Positions 33,164 through 46,284 of a stretch of DNA of 64,000 bases are shown one piece after another. Under the pieces are notes generated by a model that was not told the DNA's origin, made no database searches, and saw only the letters and a list, made by a program, of their open reading frames with translations. Origin of the DNA: Chinchilla lanigera (Eukaryota; Chordata; Mammalia; Rodentia; Chinchillidae); assembly GCF_000276665.1 (NCBI RefSeq), contig NW_004955418.1, positions 2,667,628 through 2,731,627 on the forward strand, given 5' to 3'. How positions within the stretch are numbered: position 1 is the first letter of the stretch; each line of letters opens with the position of its first letter. A program made the translations under genes and the position numbers.

Positions 33164-35084
33164 TTCTGGGTTGAAAAAGCAGAGATTTTCCCCACCATCA
33201 CATGTTACAACATCTTACAACAGTAGCACAAATACTTCTGTGATTTATGGAAAAAATGGCAGAATTCCTTAGGCTTTGGAACTTAAAATATAAATTCTCA
33301 TGTCACCGCCTATATAGAGCTTGTATAGACCCTGTATGGCTTTTTCAAAAGCAGATAACTGATTTTTAAAAATCATCACTGTCTCCTTGTTTCCAATAAA
33401 ATAAAAAGCTTATTGTATAAAGAATGTTGCTTAGCTATTCCCATCTCCAGTGAAGACTGAGAATTAAGAACAGGATTCAACTTCATCAGAAGGAGCTTAG
33501 GTTGAACACAGGAAGGTTTTCCTGTATCCAGGAATTATGAAGCACAGAGCAGGTCCTGAGGAATGTGCATCTCCTGGCCCTGGAGAACTTACAGATGATG
33601 ACATGGCATACATTTAAGGGCGGAGTAGTGCAGTGAATGAAGTAATAGAATCAGGAATGCAAAATATTAGTTACGGAGTAAGAGGCTGCTCAGTTGCTAA
33701 GGAATCCTAAAAATAGGGTATGAACGACTGACTGCAAGGTGAGAGGGTAGATCGTTCTGAGGATCTCACTGGGCAGCCCAAATTTGGTAAAGGCAGTGCA
33801 GAGCTGCTTTTTGGAGCTGCAGAGTCTGAGTGACAAACTTGGGCAGCCAAGTTGGAATCCCAGCCATCTTGCAAAGTTATTCTTGACAATAGCCTAGCTA
33901 TCTCTCCCTGCAGACCAACCTGACAAATACAGCCCTCAGGCTCGCAATAAAGGCTCAAGTCTCAGGTTCCTGATGCGTTGGATATGGGTCCCCGAACCTG
34001 CAGCAAACGTGCGCATTTGCACCTCTCCACTCTCATGCCCATCTACTTTTCAGACTGAGCCCTCAACTTGGGCAAGATTTGAGTAACAGACTCCCAGCCA
34101 TCTGCCACAGTGTGTGAAGTGGAGCATTTGCACGGGAGGAAATGCAAGGGACGGGAGGGCTCTAAGTGGTGAGGACAGGGTGGACTTGGGAGCAGAGTGA
34201 TTTTGTTTTCATCCTGGGCAAGTTGATCTTTGTGGAATTTTTGGTGTGATGATCCCCTCAAAACATTTTAAGAAGAGTCCACTGCTTATCAAGCAAATGG
34301 AGAAACTCCTAGGGAATAATAAGGTGGGAAATCTGCCCGCACGTTTGCCACCCTCTCTAACTGATAGCCTGTCAAGGTCATGTTGCTTGTTTGAACTTCT
34401 GAGAGAGGTTCCATCAGGGATTGGGGCGTTCATCTGTTATTTCCTGCTTGCTGGGGTTAAAAAAATTCTGCTATTGCTATAATGAAGTGCTCTGATCACC
34501 AGTTTGTTTTTCTTTTGGTTATGGTAAAATGCATTAGAAATGCTCTTTGGTTGCTGTGTAGATCCTGGGAGGATGGCAGGAAAGTTGGGAGAGACAAGGA
34601 GACATGGAGGGACATCAGTTGGGAATGGAACCCTGGCTCTTTTCCCCTCAGCAGGTCAGGGGTTGCTCTAGACATAGCAGGTTTGGTTCGTGCTCTCTGA
34701 GTGCCTCTGATGTGTTTGTCCAGTTTTTTAAAAAGCTGGCTCCAAGGAAGGATGCTGAGGGCTGTGTTTCTGAAGATTTCTATTTCATCCTTGCTAGCAG
34801 TTATTATTAATTTGTGGGTCTGGAGGCTCAGTCAGTGAGTTTTGGCTTGTGGGATTACACAAAGGATATCCCAACTCAAGGAAAAAAATATTTTTGTAAA
34901 TCTTCATTGTTATTCACTGCTTTAAGTCAATATCTTTTCCTGAAGGGCTCTGTTAAATGTATAAGGCAAAAATAAAAAAAAAATACCCTTGATAGAAATA
35001 ACTATTATATCATTGTCAGATAATAACACATTGTAGTAGGATGACTGGCTGATAAGGGCGTAAGACACAGAATAGATTATTTTT
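33164..35084. other. No gene recognised
   Basis: Moderate GC around 33.7-34.7 kb with several ORFs under 85 codons, none with a domain. No splice-supported exon seen. Confidence 0.4.
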
Positions 35085-35516
35085 TAATTTTAAAAATTAA
35101 ATATAATTTAGACATAAATTTCAGTTCCTTTAGGATATAGTTTTTCAAATATTGACACATATAGTCATATAACCACTACTACAATCAAGATATGGATGAG
35201 TTCTGTAACAGCAAAAGATTATATTGTCCTGGTATAATATCAGATATTACCCATTTTTCTATTGGTCAAACCTTTCCCTAGATCCCAGCAACCATAGATG
35301 TGTGTTTTCTTCCATTGGTTTGCTTTTCTAGGCATCCCTACAAATGGGTTCTACATTATGTATACTTTTAATGATGGCTTTTTATCACTTTGCTTAATGT
35401 ATTTGAAATCCCTTCATTTTGTTCTGTGTATCAGTGGTTTGTTCCTTTTTACTGCTTAGTAGTACATCGTTGTAGGGATGTACCAGAATTTATTTATACC
35501 CTCAGTTAAGGGACTG
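35085..35516 (+). mobile_element. Old L1M-type 3' UTR
   Basis: Sense L1M landmarks: aatataatttagacataaat, atataaccactactacaatc, atcccagcaaccatagatgt, gcatccctacaaatgggttc, tactgcttagtagtacatcg. It resembles the relic at 22020. Confidence 0.7.
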
Positions 35517-35517
35517 A

Positions 35518-36020
35518 TTTAGACTGAATCGTGTCCCTTTTAGGTTCATATGATGAAACCACATCCTCACGGTGTGACTGTTTCTGAATAAAGGCTGTAG
35601 GAGATGACGAAAGTCAAAAGGGTCCATACCTTCTGGCCCTAACCCTATAGTGTTGGTGTTCTTATGAGAAAAGGACAAAGAGTGGCTGTAGCTCAGAAGT
35701 AGAGCACTTGCCTAGCACAGATGATGCCCCAGGTTCAGTCGCTAGCACTGAAAAAACAAAATAGAAATCTCAGTATGAGCTAAGGAAAAGCAGTAGTGCT
35801 CTCTGTCTCCAAGCACACACGCTGAGGAGAGGTTTCGTGAGTGTGCTGCGAGGAATCAGCTGTCTGCAAGTCAGGAAGAGCACTCTTACCAGAAACCGGA
35901 TTGGTCAGCAGCTTAACGTTGAACTTTTGGGCTCCAGAACTGTGAGGAAGTAAATTCTTCTTGTTTAAGTCACCCAATTTGTGGCATTTTGTTACAGCAG
36001 CCCAAGCAGCCCACAGGTCA
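35518..36020 (+). mobile_element. MLT1-type MaLR LTR, interrupted
   Basis: tttagactgaatcgtgtccc, ttcttatgagaaaaggacaa, then after an ID insertion tttgggctccagaactgtga, taaattcttcttgtttaagt, ttgttacagcagcccaagca. This is the MLT1 order, 5' to 3'. Confidence 0.85.
35676..35762 (+). mobile_element. ID-like SINE nested in MLT1
   Basis: gtggctgtagctcagaagta, gagcacttgcctagcacaga, ccaggttcagtcgctagcac, then an A-rich tail. Its sequence is closer to the general rodent ID type than the young copies here. Confidence 0.85.
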
Positions 36021-37549
36021 GGAACAATCTAGCAAGAATTCTAGTCATTAGTTACTGATAAGAGAATACAGTAGTTACATGGTGAATGAATCATCCCCTA
36101 AATATACTGGCCATGGTGGATGGTTTCCACTTTCTAGTGAGCTAGAGAAAAATACATGAGAAAAACTGAGGACTCACAGCTGGGACACCAGGGTTCATTT
36201 CATTGTGGAGAAAAATCAAAGGAAAACCAGAATAAAACAAGAAGATGACTAAGTTGACAGGATAAATAATGCTACAAACGGCTCTTAATTATGTTTTGAG
36301 TAGTTCGGGCTAAAATAAGGTAGTTGTATAAGTGTGAATTTTCTTCCTTCCACCAGCGTGGAGAGAGAACCCAGTTCCTCTCAAGTGGACTTTGAGAATG
36401 TTCTTTCTAAACAAGAGATATCTGAGAAAAGGGCCACCTCCAGGGGTGTTGGTTAAAAAGCAGGTTCTCAGCTGTTGAGGCCCTCACTTTCCTAACAGAA
36501 CCTTAACTTTCTCCTTCTCTTGTACAGCCTTAGCAATTCCTCAGAGATGGGTAACTTCTTTATTGCACCATTGGTACACACTACGTGAATGGCCACATTT
36601 AAAATACATCATGACTGAGACTCAGGTCCTGCCTCCCCGAAAAATATATACACACCAACTATAGTACGTTTGTACACACCGCTAACATACAGACTATGAT
36701 ACTGTGTTTCAGTATATTTATGCAGAGAAATCCAGGTAAGTTGATATTGCTGAGAAAAATACATCTGAAGGACAATGATTGCCTTTCTAGGATTCATGCG
36801 TTTCTGTGCATAAAATCCTTTAATCAAATCCTAGATATCAGGACTGCTAAATGATACATATCCGTTCACACTCTTAGTGGGTTGAACCCTGAGGGGAGAA
36901 AGAGCCTGTGGGCGTCACCATAGGGCATCCAAGGAAGACAGCTGTCCCTGGCTTCTGCTCAACAATCTGTGATGAAAAATGAAGGTTTCAGTGCCTCTAA
37001 ATAGTCTGCTTAATAATTTGGAAAGCAGAATGTATCTTTCTGTTGCTCACTAAGCAGTTTTGGCAAGTAATTTGGGCACATTTATCTTCTCTGACATTGC
37101 CTAACGGAGCTAGCGCTCTATTTCTCTGGAGCGTATTGCAAGTGACTGGCTAAAATATGTGCGTTCTGCGGTTTACAATCAGGTGTGTGTGTGTCCCATG
37201 GATGGAGGCAGCCCCCCTTGGGCATGGGGCCTACCAAGTTAAACTAACAAGTTCGCCAGTAGCTATTCGGTGGGGTGTTTGTTATTTTAGCCTCTGAGAT
37301 TTGAGTAAAGTCTCAGACATTTTAGGGCCGAACTCTGGGAGTTAAAATTTTTTTAATCAAAAATATATTCCAATTTCAAAAAGAGTCCATTTAACTGAGT
37401 GAGAAAGCAAACGGAAGTTAATTAAAAGGAACAGTATGAATATCTTATGCATGTTTCCATTTCTGTGCCTCAAGAAAGTGATGACAATAGAAAAATGTGG
37501 CTTATTGAGACAGTTGTATAAATAGCTTTAGAATTGGAATAATATCTTA
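36021..37549. other. No gene recognised
   Basis: AT-rich sequence, no exon or named repeat. Confidence 0.4.
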
Positions 37550-37582
37550 TGATGATGATGATGGTGGTGAGGATGATAATAA
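37550..37582. repeat. (GAT)n-like microsatellite
   Basis: gatgatgatgatggtggtga and imperfect continuation, ending at the ID element target site. Confidence 0.85.
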
Positions 37583-37590
37583 GGACAACA

Positions 37591-37697
37591 GGGCTGGGGA
37601 TTTAGCTCAGCAGCAAAGCGCCTGCCTGGCAAGCGCAAGGTTGTGAGTCCAGTTCCCGGTACCGGAGAAAAACCAAAAAAAAAACCAACAAAAAAAC
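37591..37697 (+). mobile_element. ID-like SINE, young
   Basis: gggctggggatttagctcag, gcctgcctggcaagcgcaag, cagttcccggtaccggagaa plus an A/C-rich tail. A perfect 10-bp duplication, aaggacaaca, lies at 37581-37590 and 37698-37707. Confidence 0.96.
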
Positions 37698-38346
37698 AAG
37701 GACAACAATAACAAAGAAGACAAAGAGGAAGGAGAATTGTTGGGATTTTGTTTTGGTCTATAATATCTTAAGAATGTCTGATTAGAAAAACATGATCTCC
37801 AAATTAAGAAAAAAGAGAGAGGGCAGCCAGAGAAAGAAAGAATCCAAGAAAGGTGCTTAAATTTCATCAGCCCTCAAATTCATGCAAGAAATGGCACAGA
37901 TCTCATAAAGGGAAGGTGATGCTGTGGGTTTTTATTGGTGCAGTCAAGTATGTACAGGCCTCCTTCTACCTCTCAAGGAGAGATAATTCTAGGAGACGAC
38001 TCGCTCTTGCTGCGAGGGCATTTTCACTATTCTGATTATAAACCTCGGCATGGCAAGGCTTCCACACCTGTCTTTACCAATTCATCCCTCTCCGTTCAAC
38101 ACCCAACGTGGTCAGTTAACTTTTTATTCTATGAAAGGTGATGAAATACAATATTGCTAAGGTGATTCTTCATATATAAACCTACTTGCATTTGATCAAA
38201 TTTCACAGAATTGCCAAACAGCTATTGAAAACTCTGAATAACTGAAAGTTACAGATGGGTAGAAATGTCAGCCATTCACTGTGAAAAACATAGCAAATAA
38301 ATGTTTTTGGTACTTTGGGACTCTTGTCTTTCAGGATGAATTCCAA

Positions 38347-38502
38347 GCTGGGTGTAGTGGTGCATACCTATAATCTCAGTCCTCAGGGGGCTGAGGTAGG
38401 GGGATTGCCACAAGTTTCCTGGGCTACACAGTGAGTTCAAGGCCAACCTGAACTATATAGTGAGACCCTGTCTCAAAAACAAAGCAAAACAAAGCAAAAT
38501 AA
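38347..38502 (+). mobile_element. B1-like SINE
   Basis: agctgggtgtagtggtgcat, ctgaggtagggggattgcca, gtgagttcaaggccaacctg, gagaccctgtctcaaaaaca. Confidence 0.92.
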
Positions 38503-39089
38503 AACACAGATACACAGACACACTCACACCAAACAAACAAAAAAGATGGATTTCAAATATTTAACACTGCATTTAGGAGTTAGGGTTAGAGAAGATTCAA
38601 AGGAGACATAGGCCAAGCCAGTCAATATGTTTTCTTAAATTGTAACTAGTCTCATCTAAGCACCAAAATAGGTCTCTCAAGGTAATCTTTAAATTTCTTG
38701 TTTTCATTTTTCCTTAGGAAATTCTTATTTCCACTACTTGAACGAAAAACAAAAAGACGTGAAGATTTTCATCTTTATCCTCAACCAAAATTTAGGTCAA
38801 GCCTGTCCTTTCACCACCCAGGGTGTCTGCTATTGGGTTAGCACACTCAAAATCTGTTCATGTGACTACATGGGCCTCATGGAAAAAAATGAGTAGGATA
38901 TAATAATAAGTAAAGAAGCTGAGGTTCAACATCAGGTTCCTGAAATGATGACAGTTAAGTCAAAATTCTATTTACATACAGATAAGACTCCAAGGAGACA
39001 TGGAACAAGTGAGGTCAAATGACTGGAAAATGGAAAAATGAGATTTGAGATGAGTAATTTTTATTTTAAATTTCCAATGCTGTTGTTAT

Positions 39090-39420
39090 AATATTTGCAA
39101 TAAACTACATTCTTTAAAAATGAATCTGGTGGATTTGTACCCTGAAAACTGTAAAATGCTGCCAGAAGAAATGAAAGAAGAGATAGTAAATGGGAAAAGA
39201 TCAGTATTCACAGATTTGAAGACTTAATATTGTTAGGATGTCAGTACTACCAAAGGGTTCCATAGATGCAGTCAATTTTCTATCAAACTTCCAACAGCAC
39301 TTTTCCCCCGCCAGAAACAGAAATGTCTATTCTGCTTAGAATGAACGAAACCAACCTTGAGAAAGAAGCCTCACGCTTCCTGATTTCAAAACTTATTACA
39401 AAGCCACACGAGAAGTGAGT
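39090..39420 (+). mobile_element. L1 ORF2 fragment
   Basis: tggaaaagatcagtattcac... is followed by agacttaatattgttaggat, gtcagtactaccaaagggtt and ttcctgatttcaaaacttat, tacaaagccacacgagaag. These are conserved L1 ORF2 landmarks in the correct order. Broken by indels. Confidence 0.8.
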
Positions 39421-39795
39421 GATGGCGCTGACTCTGGAGGTTGGGTACAGGTCCCGGCTTGCAGGCTGACTGCGGAAACAGAGTCCGGGGTCATACCATG
39501 CTGGTTCGGCTCTGCCCGCACCCCTCCGCATCCACAGTTCCTGTGTCTACTCTGCAAACTTCCAGTCACAACTCCCTGCAACTCTCAGAGTCCTTTTGAG
39601 CCTATTTGACCTCTTGTGGGGCAGGCAGGAAGAACTGGAGCATTAATGCCTCCTCTTAGTGAGGCTCACCCAGTGAGTGACCACAGGTGGGTTAATACCA
39701 ATTCCTTCATGTATAAGGGTGGTGAATCTGCTACGTCCTCTACACATTTCTCTGGTGGACTGAGCTCCTATTGCCCAGCTAAGTAACCTACTTTA

Positions 39796-39901
39796 TTTAT
39801 TTATTTATTTTTTTTGGTTTTTTTCCGGTACCGGGAACCGAACTCACGACCTTGCGCTTGCCAGGCAGGCGCTTTTGCCGCTAAGCTAAATCCCCAGCCC
39901 C
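39796..39901 (-). mobile_element. ID-like SINE, antisense, young
   Basis: A T-rich tail, ccggtaccgggaaccgaact, cacgaccttgcgcttgccag, gctaagctaaatccccagcc. A perfect 16-bp duplication, taagtaacctacttta, lies at 39780-39795 and 39902-39917. Confidence 0.96.
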
Positions 39902-40420
39902 TAAGTAACCTACTTTATAGCACACACATGACTTTCTTTCCTCCCTTTCCTTTCCTTGCTTTTCTTCTCTAGTACCAGGCTCATCGCCTCAGTGAACTAC
40001 TTCCCAGCCATTTCCTGTCTCGGCGTCTGCCTTGGAGGAAACCAACCTAAGAACCGATGGAAAGAACATAACACACACCTAAATGAAGACAGTGAACCCT
40101 GGCACGAGCACATAAAATTCCAGAAGATAGACTAGAGTCCAGGCAGTGTCACAGATGACATTCCCATCATTCTCTATATTATGATTTTATTTTTATTTTA
40201 TTTTATGAAGAGCAGTATATATATTTACTGGGGGAAAGAAAGCTTCTGTCCAAGAGAGAGACAGAAGGGTTCTGAGTGGGTTGCAGAGGACCTAGCCTTT
40301 TCTACAGATTTTTATAGAGCAAATCTATGGGGTGAGGCAGGTCCAGAGTATGATTTCATTTTAATCGAAGTATTTCTCTCTTGCTGTTCAGCCAACCAGC
40401 TATCCATCACTCATCCATCT

Positions 40421-40588
40421 CTTTTTTTTTTTTTTTTCCGGGTCTTTTTGAGACAGGGTCTTGCTAGGCAGTTCAGGCTGGCCTTGAGCTCACTTTGTAG
40501 CCCAGGCTGGTCTCGAACTCGCAACGATCCTCCTGCCTCAGCCTCCCAAGTGCTGGGATTATAGGCGTGCACCGCCATGCCCCGCCCT
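40421..40588 (-). mobile_element. B1-like SINE with internal duplication, antisense
   Basis: A T-run, tttttgagacagggtcttgc, aggctggccttgagctcact, cccaggctggtctcgaactc, gtgctgggattataggcgtg. The overlapping frame at 40181-40564 is an artefact of this SINE. Confidence 0.95.
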
Positions 40589-40887
40589 CACCCATTTCTT
40601 ATTATCTGTCTGTAGACATGCATAGAAAGATGTCTACAATCGTGTATAATGTTAGACCTGATTATGTCAGTGTAGTACAATCTGGGCATGTGTTTAACTT
40701 TTATATTTGTCTTATCTACGTCTACATCTTTATAATGAGCATATGCTATATTTTAAAAACAATAGTGATTATTTTCTTGGAAAAACAAAGACCAGGGGGA
40801 TGGGGAAAGTGGGGAGATATTGGACAAAGGTCATAAACCTGCAGTCGTAAGATGCATGTGTTCTGGAATTCTAATTTATAGCATGGT

Positions 40888-40991
40888 AGGGCTGGGGATT
40901 TAGCTCAGCGGGGCAGCACCTGCCTGGCAAGTGTGAGGTCGTGAGTTTGATTCCTGGTACCAGAAAAAAACCAAAAACCAACAGCAACAAA
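40888..40991 (+). mobile_element. ID-like SINE, young
   Basis: gctggggatttagctcagcg, cctgcctggcaagtgtgagg, gagtttgattcctggtacca. A perfect 15-bp duplication, aatttatagcatggt, lies at 40873-40887 and 40992-41006. Confidence 0.96.
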
Positions 40992-41265
40992 AATTTATAG
41001 CATGGTGGCTATACTTTACAGTATATTAACTATGTTTGAAATTAAGAGAGTAGATCTTAGGTATTTTCATCACAGAAAAGGTAACTATGTGAGGAGAAGG
41101 ATATGTTAATTAGCTTGATAGGGGCAATTATTTCACAGTGTGCACATATATCAAATCATTACATTGTGTTCTTTGATATAGAAAATATTTTATCAATTAT
41201 GCTTCAATAAAGCAAATGAACAAACAAATAACACCCCCCTCCCAAGACTAGAAACAACTATGCCA

Positions 41266-41433
41266 ACTGGGCGTGGTGGTACATACCTGTAATCCCAGCA
41301 CTTGGGAGGCTGAGGCAGGAGGATCTTTACACGTTCGAGACCAGTCTGGGCTACAAATTGAGCTGAAAGCTAGCCTAAACTGCATAGCAAAACCCTGTCT
41401 CAAAAAGACAAAAAACAAAACAACAAAAAAACC
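41266..41433 (+). mobile_element. B1-like SINE with internal duplication
   Basis: aactgggcgtggtggtacat, taatcccagcacttgggagg, ccagtctgggctacaaattg, aaccctgtctcaaaaagaca plus an A-rich tail, flanked by copies of caactatgcca. Confidence 0.94.
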
Positions 41434-41739
41434 AACTATGCCAGGAAGTAGACAAGAGTAGTGAATGTAGTTAACTATGATTTTCTATTTTGACTTTTGG
41501 CATTTTTAATGAAAAGCTATTTTCTCTTTCCATTTCTATTAAATCACTATTATATTTTAAAGTGAGAAATACACAGTGTTGATGAAATATAATAATCAGG
41601 TTTTAGTATGAGGTAGAGAGAATGTTTTAAAACAATAACTCAGCAAAACCTTTCAGGGAGATAAGTTCACAATATAAACCAGAAGATTTCAAAATTTCTA
41701 CACTTTTGATCCAGTATATACTTAGCCTGAGGCATATTT

Positions 41740-41890
41740 CCCAAAGCTTGAGAATTGCCTCAAGTTAGAACCACCTGCATCAGGATCACCTGAGCCCCTC
41801 CAAAGACATCTGAATCAATATCTCTGGGAATCGTGGATTAACAGATTCTCCTGATAATTTTTATATGCACCAAAGCTTAAGCCCTGCTGG
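41740..41890. mobile_element. MER5-like hAT DNA transposon relic
   Basis: cccaaagcttgagaattgcc, catcaggatcacctgagccc, tgaatcaatatctctgggaa, cagattctcctgataatttt and caccaaagcttaagccctg resemble a MER5A-type element with related inverted ends. Confidence 0.6.
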
Positions 41891-42029
41891 CCTGAGGAAG
41901 AGAGACTCATTTATTAATGTTTATTCCCTACCAAGAATCAAACCCTGTTCCCTGCTCTGGGGATGCACCCATACATATCACAGAAAAAGGTCTTCGTGCT
42001 TATGGAGCTTTCATTTTGCAAACTCATTT

Positions 42030-42330
42030 TACATAAAGATGCTCATTACAGTATTTCTTATAATAAAATTAAGAAGTAATGAAAAAATTCAATGATCTTT
42101 CAAAGAGTGACATGGGAAGCTGTTCACCGTATGTTACCAAATGAAAATAACTCTGATCACTTGTAAAAACACATGTATGCATTGATTAAAAACACTACAG
42201 GGAAATACATATACACAAAAATAGTAATTGTAACTATCTCTGGAAAACATGATTATAGATTATTTCTATTTTCTTTTAGGTTCCTTTTCATATTTTCTAA
42301 ATTCCTAGAAAAAATGAAGTTCTAACATAA
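42030..42330 (+). mobile_element. Old L1/HAL1-type 3' end
   Basis: gtgacatgggaagctgttca, ccgtatgttaccaaatgaaa, actatctctggaaaacatga and a T-rich ttttcttttaggttcctttt match the 3' end of ancient L1M/HAL1 elements. Confidence 0.5.
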
Positions 42331-42672
42331 GAACATTTTCAGTAGAAAATATAATGTTTAAAAAGGTTGATTTAAAATTAGGGGAAATAAAAATTTTCCA
42401 ATGCTATATTTATCTTTTAAAACATATTTTAACAATATTGGGACATGGTTACTTTCATTTCTGAGCTCAATCTTAGAGTTTCCTATTCCATTTTGGTACC
42501 TGTTCATTTGTAATTTCAGTATTAATTACATGAACTTTCAAATTCTCTATGAAGGAACAGTTCAAGATTAATATTTTTCCTTAGATTTTTATTCTTTTTT
42601 ATGGTTTTCAAATATACAACATGATTTCATGTAAAAGTATTAGAGAAATATGGACTATAGGAAAAAAAGTAG

Positions 42673-43047
42673 NNNNNNNNNNNNNNNNNNNNNNNNNNNN
42701 NNNNNNNNNNNNNNNNNNNNNNNNNNNNNNNNNNNNNNNNNNNNNNNNNNNNNNNNNNNNNNNNNNNNNNNNNNNNNNNNNNNNNNNNNNNNNNNNNNNN
42801 NNNNNNNNNNNNNNNNNNNNNNNNNNNNNNNNNNNNNNNNNNNNNNNNNNNNNNNNNNNNNNNNNNNNNNNNNNNNNNNNNNNNNNNNNNNNNNNNNNNN
42901 NNNNNNNNNNNNNNNNNNNNNNNNNNNNNNNNNNNNNNNNNNNNNNNNNNNNNNNNNNNNNNNNNNNNNNNNNNNNNNNNNNNNNNNNNNNNNNNNNNNN
43001 NNNNNNNNNNNNNNNNNNNNNNNNNNNNNNNNNNNNNNNNNNNNNNN
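42673..43047. other. Assembly gap (375 N)
   Basis: A run of 375 unknown bases. The flanks share no obvious overlap. Predicted frames spanning it are meaningless. Confidence 1.
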
Positions 43048-45330
43048 GATCTCCACTGGGAAGGCCCAAAGGTCAGTGGTGGAAACTAGAAAGTCTGCTC
43101 CAGTGGGATGAGGGACCTGTGCTAGCAGGCTGAGAGATATGAACTGGAGCCAGGAGGCAATGCTCAAAGTAAGACCAGAGCTCCCCCAAAAAGAACCACA
43201 ACCATCCTCAGTGACAGCAAGGTCCCAAGCCCTTCTGACAATAACAGCTGTGTTCATATCAGGAAAACCACCATGACAAGCTTCTCCAGGAGACTCAACA
43301 GCACACTACCTGCCCCTCCAGCTCTGCTTTTATGCTGTCGGCAGCAATCCTCAGGTGGGCCTTCCACACCCAGCACCACGCTGACTCAGTTCACCTGGGT
43401 GTTACAAGTAAGCCATTAGTTAATCCACCACACACAAAAATAGACATTCAAATATATATATAGTTTTGTTTGCTTTAATATTTTATGTACCAGTTTGGAC
43501 CTTGGTGTCTTCTCTCATCAAGTATCTTAGATACTTTTCATGTCATCTTACAGAGATCTATTTCATCTTTGTAATGATTATATATATTACATTGGATGGA
43601 AATACCTTGATTTTGTTTTAAAAATTCCTCTTCATTGAACATCATATTTTATAAGTTATTGCTTATTGCTGGTTTGGTTTTGGCACGATTACAGTTTTTG
43701 CTGACTTTCTGACTGTTATTTCTCCTCTTTTCTCATTGGTCTTTGTTTTAAATGTTCTGAGATGACAGAGATCATTTAGAGATCATGCCAGTTTTTACTC
43801 TTTCTTCTCAGTATTTCTCATCCTGTTTTCTTATGTTGCCTTAAGCTTAGTTAAGACCTCCAGAAGAACAAGTGATAATCATTACTAAGCGTGATTATCT
43901 TAATAATTCAGGTAAAAGTTGATCTTTGGGGTTGGAGCTAAGTGACCTAATTGGCTTGTACAGCCCTGGCCTGAGTTCTTGTTCTTAAACACCACTTTGC
44001 CTTTATTTAAGCTCATAATACACTCTGTAGATAGACATTTTAGGATACACATTTTAATTGCAGACAGCAAAGTCAGAATGAGGGGGTGGTGGACGCACTA
44101 TTGCAGGTGGTACTAATTTGCAGTTTCTCTTCTCAGGCATAATCCTGTTCTATGTCTACTCTCCTATTTCTGCTGCTTTCTATCACAGGAAAAGAAAAAA
44201 AGAATTAGGAACCCTGGGTTCTGCTGTTTTCATATCTGTCTTATCCCCAGATAGCTCTTCTCCCAGCTAGATGATGATAATTTAAGAAGGTAGAGATAAT
44301 TCATTGAATAGCAGAGCGTTTACTTACATAAGAAGCATCTCACCAGCACTTGATGGCTAGGAAAACGTATCATAAAAACTTTGGTAGAATAACTGACATT
44401 AGCCAATCTAGGAAGCTTATTTAAATTGAGCAAGGAGGGGGTAACTTTTAAAATGATTTCCACTTGATCTAAAAATCAGGCAGGAAACTGAAATTATTAT
44501 GGTTTTGGGAGAAAAAAGCAGACTATCTGAGGTCAGCACAATACTGTTAATACTCCAGTTGGAAAAGTTGGAAAGTTATGCAGTTTTTACTTAGCCTTGT
44601 CTTGTTCTCTGTAATTGCTTCCTTTCAACCATAAAGTTGTTTAGTGTAGGAGAGATATTCCAAGGCATCTCTTTATATTCACTGCTGCAAGATCCCGTTT
44701 TAGCATAATTACAGTCTTGGAGCTGAAGAGACAGGCTCACTCTATCTAGCTATGCAGCTGGCTTGCTCAGATGACAACGGGATGCTCACCAGCTTAGCAA
44801 CGTCCAAGGCTGTCAGCCAGGGGGAGGCCCTCATGCTGAAATTTTGCCCTTGCTTTGTCCTATTTCCTCCACAAAAATGGGGAAATGGTTTAGAACTTTT
44901 AAAGAAGGAAATTTTGTTTTCTCTCTCTCTTAGGGCTTTTAAAGTGACACACAGAACTCCAAATGCAGATTTCAGAATCTCAAATCAGAGAGTACATCTT
45001 TGTATCTCAAGCTGATGTTACTAAGCAAAAACAAAAACAAAAACAAAGGAAAGAAAGAAAAAAGGACAGGCACATTGTACAGTGCTTTCTTCCTTCTCCT
45101 TTCTCTTTTCCATAATTATATATTTTCCTTTTCATGAGAAGACTAAAAGAAATCTAATTTTTTTGCTTCCTTTACCTACAAGTGATCCCATGTTCAGCTT
45201 GACTACTTACTAGACAAATTATCTTTTTTGACAAATTATTTTTATAAACTGAAAGAACATAGTTTCTCAGCTTCTCAAAAATGCCAGGATTCTTCCTTTA
45301 TTTGACCCCTTTTGCCCAGATATGTTGTTC
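43048..45330. other. No gene recognised
   Basis: About 43.45-43.70 kb looks like diverged L1 3' UTR (aatattttatgtaccagttt). The ORF at 44752-45015 plus has no domain. An imperfect (caaaaa)n run lies near 45030. Confidence 0.35.
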
Positions 45331-45348
45331 TGTACCCCTGAGTTCTCT

Positions 45349-45514
45349 CTCTTTCTCTCTCTCTCTCTTTTTCTTTTTGAGACAGGATCTTTCTATGCAG
45401 TTCAGGCTGGTTTTGAGCTCACTTTGTAGCCTAGGCTGTCCTTTAACTTGCAATAATCCTCCTGCCTCAGCCTCCCAAGTGCTGGGATTACAGGTGCGTG
45501 CCACCACACCCAGC
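45349..45514 (-). mobile_element. B1-like SINE, antisense, with a CT-rich tail
   Basis: A (CT)n-rich start, tttttgagacaggatctttc, aggctggttttgagctcact, gtgctgggattacaggtgcg. Flanked by acccctgagttctc (45334-45347) and accctgagttttc (45516-45528). Confidence 0.94.
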
Positions 45515-45854
45515 CACCCTGAGTTTTCTTAATTCTTCGTACAAGTTTGTACAGCCATTCACTTCCTAGTTCATATATCATGACCTCAGTTTAGGCCCCA
45601 GTATCTTTTTTCTGAGCTAACAAAAGCTTTCTCAATGGATCACACACTTCTAGGCCCTCCCTACCACACTCTTTTAAATGTGTCAGATCAGGTTTCTCAC
45701 AGCGTCATTCAAGAAGCAATGAACAAAAGAATTAAAAACCACCCATAGGTGACAGATGTTGAAACCAGCACATGGAATACACACATGAAAGAGCCTATCA
45801 CAAATAGACTTTCTGCTCTGGACAAACAGGGGTCTTTCCTGTCCCCCACCAGGT

Positions 45855-45975
45855 TCCGTATATCAGTGGTTCTCTGACGGGGTAAGGGTGTTATTCTGCC
45901 TGCTGGGAACATTTGAGAAGTTGGGGGCCCTTTCCGACTGTCCTGACCAGGGCAGGAGAGGGAGTTTTGGGAATC
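45855..45975 (+). mobile_element. MER5-like hAT DNA transposon fragment
   Basis: tatatcagtggttctctgac, gtgttattctgcctgctggg, aacatttgagaagttggggg, ctgtcctgaccagggcagga match the first part of a MER5/Charlie-type element. The second half is missing. Confidence 0.7.
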
Positions 45976-46284
45976 TAGTCACTAACAACAAATACACATG
46001 AATGTCCTTGGTGCCATTGGGCAAACTCTGTCCACGTTGACACGCACTAATGGGTTTCCTCCTGAGGTCGGTGCCTCCCATTTCCATGTAATCTAATGAG
46101 ACCCAGTCCCCAAAACTGGCTTCCACTGCACCTCCCCAAGTCTTCTCTTGAAGTCTCCAAGCCTCGTTTGTCCTGCAGCACTTGCAGGGGAAATAGCAAG
46201 AACCATTGGAAGGGGCCGTATTGCTGTTTCCCATATACACTCTTTCCAAAAGAGAGATTATTGTTTGGTGGCTTGGAAAGGTGT

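Noticed and set aside
40181..40564. A 127-codon plus ORF
   Set aside because: Its second half is translated antisense B1 SINE.
42608..43257. ORFs of 150-200 codons around 42.6-43.2 kb
   Set aside because: Mostly unknown bases of the assembly gap.
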